Positions 1 through 4,766 of a stretch of 5,706 bases of DNA are shown piece after piece. Both the position numbers and the translations under genes were made by a program. Numbering within the stretch: position 1 is the first letter of the stretch; each line of letters opens with the position of its first letter. Source of the stretch: Kiritimatiellia bacterium. Its GTDB lineage: Bacteria > Verrucomicrobiota > Kiritimatiellia > RFP12 > UBA1067. The notes below the pieces were generated by a model. That model did not search any database, was not told the origin of the DNA, and was given only the letters and a program-made list of their open reading frames with translations. The stretch is from assembly GCA_024405255.1 (NCBI GenBank), contig JAKSOY010000262.1, positions 1 through 5,706 of the forward strand. The letters run 5' to 3'.

Positions 1-24
1 TGTCGGGCGGCATGGTCGCCGACA
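1..24. repeat. Imperfect hairpin at the window edge, possible terminator of the lipoprotein gene
   Basis: Bases 1-6 (tgtcgg) pair with 19-24 (ccgaca). After one unpaired base at position 7, two further pairs (8-9 with 17-18) close a loop of seven bases. The structure lies 22 bases beyond the stop of the minus-strand lipoprotein gene, so it could be its terminator. The bases that would form the U-tract lie outside the window, so this cannot be decided. It could equally be the end of a repeat. Confidence 0.25.
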
Positions 25-46
25 CCGCGTCAGAGGGGTTTTGCAA

Positions 47-589
47 TTACCTCATTTGCTTAACCCGTTTGTCCACTTCCGTAGAACTCATCCGCGACTT
101 CCCTCCTATCGGCAGCAAGAGTTCTCGCGAAAGTGCTTTCAAACGTTCTTTCACCTCGTCCGTTGCATATTTTTCTTTAGGCCGCGTAGTAGAAAAGCAG
201 CTTCTGACATTGAAATGCCGATCGAACCAGACAAGGATACAAGCATTTTTCTCAAGAGTATAACCGGGATACATATATTCGAATTCGTATGTCGTGGAAT
301 CATGACAGGACGGATCACCCATGATCCGCAGAATGTCGCTTTGCGAAATTGTATAACGAGATGCCAACTCTCTTAAACTCCACACAAAATCATGAAAATC
401 TTTCGCGTCAACTGGTTGATAAGCACTCGGCACCTTTTGCAACGGCTTCAGCCGTAGCCAATAGAGGTTCTTCAGGGAAACCTTTTCAGATTCTGGAAGT
501 CCACCCCTTCTTTCACAATCAGAACAGCCAGAAAGAAGCAAGGCCACGCAAACGACCCAAACGGACAATCTCATGATTCTACTTGTCAT
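47..589 (-). CDS. Small predicted lipoprotein, possibly BamE/SmpA-like
   Basis: The 180-residue product starts with a short basic segment, a hydrophobic stretch (about residues 8-19) and a lipobox L19-S20-G21-C22. It should therefore be exported and lipid-anchored at Cys22. Met6 (ATG at 574) would give a compact 17-residue lipoprotein signal and is an equally good start. Neither ATG has a convincing Shine-Dalgarno sequence, so the longer form is given. After a polar linker, residues 80-131 read as a helix followed by beta strands: ISQSDILRIMGDPS, then YEFEYMYPGY, then a hydrophobic strand ending in CILVWFDRHFNVRSC. This pattern of a helix ending in G-x-P, then aromatic strands and a final F-D-x-x-x-x-V strand, recalls the small BamE/SmpA-OmlA fold. 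That is a pattern impression only. The C-terminal 45 residues are charged and probably helical. The gene is AT-richer than the operon to the right, stands alone here, and its function is unknown. Confidence 0.7.
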   Translation of the reverse strand: MTSRIMRLSVWVVCVALLLSGCSDCERRGGLPESEKVSLKNLYWLRLKPLQKVPSAYQPVDAKDFHDFVWSLRELASRYTISQSDILRIMGDPSCHDSTTYEFEYMYPGYTLEKNACILVWFDRHFNVRSCFSTTRPKEKYATDEVKERLKALSRELLLPIGGKSRMSSTEVDKRVKQMR

Positions 590-621
590 TTACAGTTCTC
601 GTTCAAATATGGGGTAGCATT

Positions 622-775
622 TCATCTATAATCTTTGGGCGTAATCTGACGAATTGTTTCGACATGGTCAGGATAATAGATCACCCCGATGTCTCTCATA
701 CCGATATGGCACATAATCCACCTCAACATCTGAGACATCCTCCGACGACGGATAAAAGCCAATGTCAAACAACAT
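622..775 (-). pseudogene. Possible frameshifted gene remnant or tiny ORF upstream of the lipoprotein gene
   Basis: Two overlapping minus-strand frames look protein-like in sequence. The first runs from an ATG at 775 to a TGA at 668-670 and gives 35 residues, beginning MLFDIGFYPSSEDV and ending YERHRGDLLS. The second, in another frame, carries IYYPDHVETIRQITPKDYR and stops at 622-624, 32 bases before the lipoprotein start codon. Joined by a single frameshift near 670-685, they would make one coherent acidic, tyrosine-rich C-terminal segment of about 50 residues. I see no Shine-Dalgarno sequence before the ATG at 775, and the frame is closed by a stop nine bases upstream of it. A decayed gene end is the best reading. 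A real micro-ORF or chance are alternatives. I do not recognise a family. Confidence 0.3.
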
Positions 776-776
776 A

Positions 777-805
777 AGTATACATCATTTCATCGGCCCC
801 TACAA
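777..805 (-). promoter_or_regulatory. Candidate sigma-70-type promoter for the lipoprotein gene
   Basis: On the minus strand TTGTAG (800-805) is followed after exactly 17 bases by TATACT (777-782). The second box matches the -10 consensus at 5 of 6 positions, and the first matches the -35 consensus only in its TTG. Transcription would start near 770 and reach the lipoprotein gene after about 180 bases. Such matches are common by chance in AT-rich DNA. Confidence 0.2.
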
Positions 806-892
806 GAGCGGCCTCTCAAAAATCGACTTTTATCAAATTGGGCGAATAGCGCACCAAACCTCCCTTCATTCAAACAGTTTGCCAATTGGTAG

Positions 893-913
893 GGCGCGTT
901 CTTCGAACGCGCC
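893..913. repeat. Perfect GC-rich hairpin, REP-like palindrome
   Basis: Bases 893-901 (ggcgcgttc) are exactly complementary to 905-913 (gaacgcgcc), leaving a 3-base loop (ttc). A 9-bp stem with a tiny loop in intergenic DNA is typical of interspersed palindromic (REP-type) elements. No T-run follows on either strand, which argues against an ordinary terminator. It sits exactly where the AT-rich left part changes to GC-rich DNA. Confidence 0.7.
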
Positions 914-944
914 GCAAGGCAGCGCCAAAGAACACCGACTCCGA

Positions 945-1223
945 ACGAACCTCCAGCCGTACAACAGCTCGCACGGGTTGCTAGAGGACCTCGAATGCTA
1001 CCTCGACAACCGCCCGCGCTTCGCGGGCGAGCGCTGCCTCGGCCGCGCGGGCGGCATCAAGCGGCACCTGCAGGAACACGCGCCGGACCTCTTCCGGCAC
1101 TATGCGGCGCTCATGCGGATCCCGCCGCAGTACGGACGGAGCGGACGCCGCGGCGGTACCTCGGCTGGCTGCGACGACGACGGTCGGCGTGAGTTCCCGC
1201 AGGGTGTTTCCCCAGGTTCGTAG
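945..1223 (+). pseudogene. GC-rich gene remnant, unrecognised family
   Basis: This plus-strand frame reads like real protein from about residue LLEDLECYLDNR (978) to LMRIPPQY (1133), with GGIKRHLQEHAPDLFRHYAA between. Of the 52 codons in 978-1133, 48 end in G or C, matching the operon on the right and unlike the flanking AT-rich DNA, so I believe the frame was coding. There is no plausible start. Upstream the frame stays open only through AT-rich sequence that does not look like protein, with a nominal ATG at 762. After position 1133 the product turns into a G/R/D-rich tail ending at TAG 1221-1223, while an adjacent frame stays open to a TGA at 1240-1242, so a frameshift near the end is possible. 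The segment is hydrophilic and helical, with no membrane span. I do not recognise the family. An internal or C-terminal fragment of a decayed or transposed gene is the most likely explanation. A short intact ORF with a non-standard start is less likely. Confidence 0.4.
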
Positions 1224-1261
1224 TACGGGCGGCTGAAAGTTTGATTTTATTGCGGAAAAGA

Positions 1262-1327
1262 ATTGACTGCGAGTCGGCAGAAATCCTCTCACGGGATCTA
1301 CGCTGCGAAAACCGACCCGCAGTCAAT
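1262..1327 (-). terminator. Long inverted repeat, possible terminator of the glycoside hydrolase operon
   Basis: Bases 1262-1277 (attgactgcgagtcgg) pair with 1312-1327 (ccgacccgcagtcaat) at 15 of 16 positions, the only mismatch being A1272/C1317. The 34-base spacer can fold further: cag/ctg at 1278-1280 and 1303-1305, and atcc/ggat at 1283-1286 and 1294-1297. Read on the minus strand, the stem is followed by TCTTTTCC, a modest T-rich tract, so the element could end transcripts arriving from the operon on the right, about 250 bases beyond its last stop codon. The loop is large and the T-tract interrupted, so a mobile-element terminal inverted repeat or a structured RNA element is also possible. 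Confidence 0.35.
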
Positions 1328-1381
1328 ACTTGAAGAAGTACGCGTTTTCACGGCCTGCGTACCAAGCCGGATTTCATTCGA

Positions 1382-1567
1382 CAATCCGACCAATCGAACA
1401 ATCCGAACAATCCGAACAATCCGACCAATCGAACAATCCGAACAATCGAACAATCCGAACAATCGATCAATCCGAACAATCCGAACAATCGAACAATCGA
1501 TCAATCCGAACAATCCGAACAATCGAACAATCCGAACAATCGAACAATCCGAACAATCGAACAATCC
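1382..1567. repeat. Tandem array of mixed 9-bp and 8-bp units
   Basis: The array has 21 complete units and a 6-base partial unit (1562-1567). Twelve units are 9 bp (L, caatccgaa or caatccgac) and nine are 8 bp (S, caatcgaa or caatcgat). The order is L S L L L S L S L S L L S S L L S L S L S. There is higher-order duplication: 1460-1493 and 1494-1527 are identical 34-bp blocks (S L L S), and 1528-1544 and 1545-1561 are identical 17-bp blocks (L S). The array contains no stop codon in any of the six frames, so overlapping open frames across it are artefacts. It lies just beyond the beta-helix stop codon. There are no spacers, so it is not CRISPR. Confidence 0.96.
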
Positions 1568-1573
1568 ATTCCC

Positions 1574-3706
1574 TTAACGTCTTGGAACGGTCAGGGTGGG
1601 GACCGGGAACGGCTGCTTGATCACATAGCTTGTACCCAGACGCTCCCCTGGCACAGGCTTGAATTCCGGCCGTTTCGAACCCGCCGGCGGCGTGAGCGTC
1701 AACGTACCGGTCGCCTCGTCGACCTTCCACGCCTCGCCCGGTACCATCCAGCAGTCTTCCACGCGGCACGGAATCGAGCTGCGCTTGAAATCGGGCTGGT
1801 GGGCCATGATGTTGTTGATGAACACGTGCCCGCCGCAGGTGCAGACGTCCGTATCGAGCGAATGCAGCTTGATCGTATGCGGCTCGAAGATCGGCGTGCA
1901 GCGAGAATCGTCACGGAAACTCATCGTGCCGCGCATCCGGTTGCCGACAAAGGCGATCGACTGCGACCAGGCCGTCACCGCATGCTTGGAGAGCGCGTCG
2001 TTGCCTTCGACGAGGATGGGACCATGGTCCACCTCGAAGAAGAAGTCCTGATGGTTGGCCCACAGCGTGTTGTTGACGACACGCGCGCCCTGGCCCATCC
2101 AGTCGAACCAGATGCCGCCCGAGGAACCGCAGTGGTGGATGCGGCAGTTGGCGACGGTGAAGTCGACCGCGCCGTGGATCTTGATGCCGGCCATCTCGGC
2201 TCCGCCGAACGGCTTCTTCCAGTGGCACTGGAAGATTTCGCAATTCTCGACCGTGGAGAACACGGCGCCCAGCGAACCGCAGATGCCCGCCTGTCCGCAG
2301 TCGTAGATGCGGCAGCGACGCACCAGATGGTGGCCCACGCGTTCCTGTCCGTTCTGGCTCGCGAGCACGATCGTGCGATGGTAGCCCGCGGCGGACTCGG
2401 CATTGTTGTCGAACTCGTCGCCGTACTTGCCCAGCGTGATGCCCGTGCAGGAGGATCCGTGCACGACGCAGTCTTCAATCACCCAGCCGCAGCTCCAATG
2501 CGTGCCGACGATGCCGACCTGCTCGCAGGTGGGCGGCGCCCAGTTGGGACCCGCGTTCTCGAAGGTGATGCCGCGCAGCGTCTGGTAGTCGCAGAACGGT
2601 TCGCGCGAGTAGAAGCAGGACGGACGCGTCACCAGTTCCGGAACCGCCACATTAGGATCCTGTTCAAACGCCGCAAGGATCGTACCTGCCGTCACACCCG
2701 GCAGCAGCACCGCATGGCCCGCCGGCAGTTTGAAACCGTCGTCGCGCTTCTTCCCGGGCTTCGGCGGATTGGCGTCGCGGAAGCGCACCAGCAACTGCTT
2801 CATGCCCGCGGCGGACTCCGGCAGCTTCACCGTGGTCGAGGTGTACTTCCGCCAATCGCCCGTGATCGTCACCTTCACCTTCGCCAGCACCTGGTCGGGC
2901 TTCGCGGCATCGCACAGTTCCATGAAGGCCGGATAGACGCAGGCGGAATAATGGAGCGTGATCTCGCGGGTCTTCGAGAAATCGAGACCGGCGTAGGTAC
3001 AGGTGTGGCCGTCTTCGACCCACCCCACTTCACAGCCCCACTTGGTCGGATGGGCGTCCTTCGGCCCCTTCCGGCTCACGGTACTGGCACCGGCCACGGT
3101 ACGATCGCCCACGGTGATGCCGGCGAGATTGACGATCCAGCGTTCATTGCGGTCGCGTGCAGGATTGACCTCGATCTTGAGGATGCTGCGGTCGTGCAGC
3201 TCCAACACCTTGCCGTTCTGGGTCAATCGCGTGAGATAGTGCTTTTTGCCATTGCCATTGAACCAGTCGCCGCGGATCAGGTCGGTGAACGGATTGAGGC
3301 CGCCGCAAAGGTCGTAGGGCACCTTCGCGGACCACAACCCGTCGGGACGCTTCTTCCACCCGCGCACTTCGTCCGCACCGGTGACGACAACCTTCTCGCC
3401 CTTCGCCGCCTGGAAGGTGATCGGCGCGCCTTCGCGTCCCGCCGTCACGGGCTTCACCCACTCGCGGTAGACGCCTCCGCGAATGGTGACCACGTCCCCG
3501 GGCTTCACCGCGTTCGCCGCACGCTGGATCGTGCGCCACGGCTTCGCCGCCGAGCCATCGGCCGCATCGCAGCCCGCCGGCGACACATAATAGTCTGCGG
3601 CACCGGCCGCGCCGGCAAGAGAAAACAGCAACGCGCTCAACAGACTTTTGCAGTGAACGCGCGATTTCTGTTCACCCGTCATTCCTTCATAGGTTTTGTC
3701 TTTCAT
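1574..3706 (-). CDS. Secreted right-handed parallel beta-helix protein with inserted CBM6-like domain
   Basis: The 710-residue product carries a signal peptide: a polar N-region, a hydrophobic core of about residues 22-35 and a likely cut after AGA near residue 36. The mature part opens with DYYVSPAG, a G-S-A-A-K-P-W-R-T-I-Q stretch and PGDVVTIRGGVYRE. This is the classic start of DUF1565-type beta-helix carbohydrate-active proteins. Residues about 218-312 look like a CBM6-type beta-sandwich (FSKTREITLHYSAC, then TGDWRKYTSTTVKLP, then LLVRFRD) placed between helix coils. The main helix resumes near 365 and runs to about 650, with repeated V-x-N-C-x-I coils. The segment near 533-563 (GGIWFDWMGQGARVVNN, then FFFEVDHGP) is typical of this family. 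Family knowledge points to polysaccharide hydrolysis or lysis in the periplasm or outside the cell, with GH141-like enzymes and lyases as candidates. The exact activity and catalytic residues cannot be read here. ATG 3706 is preferred over the adjacent in-frame TTG at 3709 because of the ribosome site spacing. The gene is third in the operon, 33 bases after the U32-like gene. Confidence 0.9.
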   Translation of the reverse strand: MKDKTYEGMTGEQKSRVHCKSLLSALLFSLAGAAGAADYYVSPAGCDAADGSAAKPWRTIQRAANAVKPGDVVTIRGGVYREWVKPVTAGREGAPITFQAAKGEKVVVTGADEVRGWKKRPDGLWSAKVPYDLCGGLNPFTDLIRGDWFNGNGKKHYLTRLTQNGKVLELHDRSILKIEVNPARDRNERWIVNLAGITVGDRTVAGASTVSRKGPKDAHPTKWGCEVGWVEDGHTCTYAGLDFSKTREITLHYSACVYPAFMELCDAAKPDQVLAKVKVTITGDWRKYTSTTVKLPESAAGMKQLLVRFRDANPPKPGKKRDDGFKLPAGHAVLLPGVTAGTILAAFEQDPNVAVPELVTRPSCFYSREPFCDYQTLRGITFENAGPNWAPPTCEQVGIVGTHWSCGWVIEDCVVHGSSCTGITLGKYGDEFDNNAESAAGYHRTIVLASQNGQERVGHHLVRRCRIYDCGQAGICGSLGAVFSTVENCEIFQCHWKKPFGGAEMAGIKIHGAVDFTVANCRIHHCGSSGGIWFDWMGQGARVVNNTLWANHQDFFFEVDHGPILVEGNDALSKHAVTAWSQSIAFVGNRMRGTMSFRDDSRCTPIFEPHTIKLHSLDTDVCTCGGHVFINNIMAHQPDFKRSSIPCRVEDCWMVPGEAWKVDEATGTLTLTPPAGSKRPEFKPVPGERLGTSYVIKQPFPVPTLTVPRR

Positions 3707-3712
3707 CAACGA

Positions 3713-3717
3713 CTCCT
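3713..3717 (-). promoter_or_regulatory. Ribosome binding site of the beta-helix gene
   Basis: The minus strand reads AGGAG, preceded by an A-rich stretch, and is followed after 6 bases by ATG (3704-3706). The in-frame TTG at 3707-3709 would be only 3 bases away, and the next in-frame ATG (3680-3682) has no spaced site. The 710-residue start is therefore chosen. Confidence 0.75.
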
Positions 3718-3739
3718 TTTTTCTTTTGTCAAATCCTGA

Positions 3740-4753
3740 TCAGTGGAAAACTTCGTTCATCAACGCCGTGCAGCGACCGCAGTGGCGGCAGTCGTTCGCA
3801 GAGGCACACGCTCGCACCTCGGGCCAGAGCGGCGAACGCCCCAAGGCCTTGTTGTCAAATTGCTTCGGCAGTTTCGGAAGCGGATCCATCAACCGCGCGA
3901 GATCGCCATCGTACGAATAGGTGGCGTAGGCCTTGAGAATGGCCACCGGATCCGCATGGCGACGCGTCGCGAGCTTGACGTAGTCGACATACGGTTCGTA
4001 GAGCGGTACGTCTTCCGGACGAATCCACGTCGAGCGCAGAAACTCTTCGTAGTTGCCACGCGCGTAGTTCGTCGCACAGCGGAAGACCGAAAAGTCGTAT
4101 TTGCGTCCGACCTCGCTTTGCGCGATGCGGTTGTGTCCGTGCATGTTGTCATGAAACGTCTGGAACGGACACTGGCGCAGGCAACCCGAATTCGCCTGCA
4201 GGCCCATGCCCTTCCCATGCGCCTTCGCCCAAGCCGCGCAGTCGGCGAGATACGCGAGATCGCGGTGCCGTTCACGCGTCACATAGAACATGTCGAAAAG
4301 TTCGAGCATCGACTCGTAGCCCAGCGTTCCATGCACGCGCATGTTGACGCTGAGGCGGATCTTGACAGACGGAAAACGCGCCCGCAGCACGGTCATCACA
4401 AACGGGGAGGTGGTGGTGACGATCTCGGGGAAGAGTCCTTCCCGGTCCATCGCCTCGAGCGTACCCGCGACGAGGTTCTCGAGTTCCGGCGAAATGGCGT
4501 GATCGCCGTAGCAGTTGCAGTTGAAGAGCGTATCCAGTTCGATGCCGTGCGCGCGCGCCCAACGCAGGTCGTCCAACAGGCGCGCCCGCACCTCGGGCGT
4601 GAAATCCGGCGCGGGACGACACGACAACACGCCCGGCCAAGCGAAAAAGACTTCCTTGATGCGCGGCAGATAGGCGGCACAAGCCGACTGGAAATCGGCA
4701 TTGAAGAAGTGCCCCACGGCCAGGTTTCGGCGCACCGTCGCTTGTTCGTTCAT
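3740..4753 (-). CDS. Peptidase U32-like, cysteine-rich putative Fe-S protein
   Basis: The 337-residue product has no signal peptide and should be cytoplasmic. The N-terminal two thirds alternates beta strands and helices in a barrel-like pattern (for example GIELDTLFNC, FPEIVTTTSPFV, VKIRLSVNMRVHG, FDMFYVTRERHRDLA). The sequence SGCLRQCPFQTFHDN (Cys191, Cys195), then Cys226, then EEFLRSTWIRPEDV, VDYVKLATRR and AYATYSYDGDLARLMDP match the general plan of U32-type proteins. In that family, members such as UbiU/UbiV bind a 4Fe-4S cluster through four cysteines and act in RNA or ubiquinone hydroxylation or similar reactions rather than as proven peptidases. A C-terminal C-x5-C-x2-C-x2-C cluster (Cys316, 322, 325, 328) could bind a second metal site. 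No radical-SAM C-x3-C-x2-C motif is seen near the N-terminus. The ribosome site favours MNEQ (ATG 4753). ATG 4759 (MDMNEQ) is an alternative. Its role in a glycoside hydrolase operon is unknown. Confidence 0.75.
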   Translation of the reverse strand: MNEQATVRRNLAVGHFFNADFQSACAAYLPRIKEVFFAWPGVLSCRPAPDFTPEVRARLLDDLRWARAHGIELDTLFNCNCYGDHAISPELENLVAGTLEAMDREGLFPEIVTTTSPFVMTVLRARFPSVKIRLSVNMRVHGTLGYESMLELFDMFYVTRERHRDLAYLADCAAWAKAHGKGMGLQANSGCLRQCPFQTFHDNMHGHNRIAQSEVGRKYDFSVFRCATNYARGNYEEFLRSTWIRPEDVPLYEPYVDYVKLATRRHADPVAILKAYATYSYDGDLARLMDPLPKLPKQFDNKALGRSPLWPEVRACASANDCRHCGRCTALMNEVFH

Positions 4754-4762
4754 GTCCATGAT

Positions 4763-4766
4763 CCTC
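4763..4766 (-). promoter_or_regulatory. Ribosome binding site overlapping the GH43 stop codon
   Basis: The minus strand reads TGAGG, so the GAGG ribosome site shares two bases (GA) with the TGA stop (4765-4767) of the GH43 gene. It lies 9 bases before ATG 4753 and only 3 before ATG 4759, which favours the former as start. This arrangement suggests translational coupling by termination and re-initiation. Confidence 0.55.

Larger units (their letters stand above)
590..1573. other. Long intergenic region with repeats and gene remnants
   Basis: No intact gene is visible on either strand over nearly 1 kb. Bases 590-890 are AT-rich like the lipoprotein gene. At the hairpin near 893 the composition becomes GC-rich up to about 1240, then mixed, then gives way to the tandem array. 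The region holds the separately listed remnant at 622-775, promoter candidate at 777-805, hairpin at 893-913, remnant at 945-1223, inverted repeat at 1262-1327 and array at 1382-1567. The abrupt change of composition and the clustering of repeats suggest a spot where DNA has been inserted and decayed. No complete transposase or integrase is present. Confidence 0.6.

Noticed and set aside
981..1292. 103-codon minus-strand frame opposite the GC-rich remnant
   Set aside because: Alanine/arginine-rich product typical of antisense GC-rich DNA. The plus frame has the better codon pattern and protein-like sequence.
1262..1327. Integron attC site
   Set aside because: The conserved GTTRRRY and RYYYAAC core ends are absent, and there is no integron integrase or gene cassette.
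1382..1567. CRISPR array
   Set aside because: Units are 8-9 bp and directly adjacent, with no unique spacers and no cas genes nearby.
1263..1620. Open frames across the tandem array encoding N/P/R/T/I/E/Q/S repeats
   Set aside because: The repeat unit lacks stop codons in all six frames, so open frames arise automatically. No ribosome site or non-repeat domain supports translation.
3727..3732. Perfect -35 box TTGACA on the minus strand before the beta-helix gene
   Set aside because: At 17 bases downstream the sequence is TTGATG, a poor -10 box that overlaps the start codon. The 33-base gap and the neighbouring genes fit an operon instead.
1799..3739. Very long open frame (646 codons) on the plus strand opposite the beta-helix gene
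   Set aside because: It is the antisense of a GC-rich gene with clear family hallmarks. Its product is rich in R, A, H and V with no recognisable domain.
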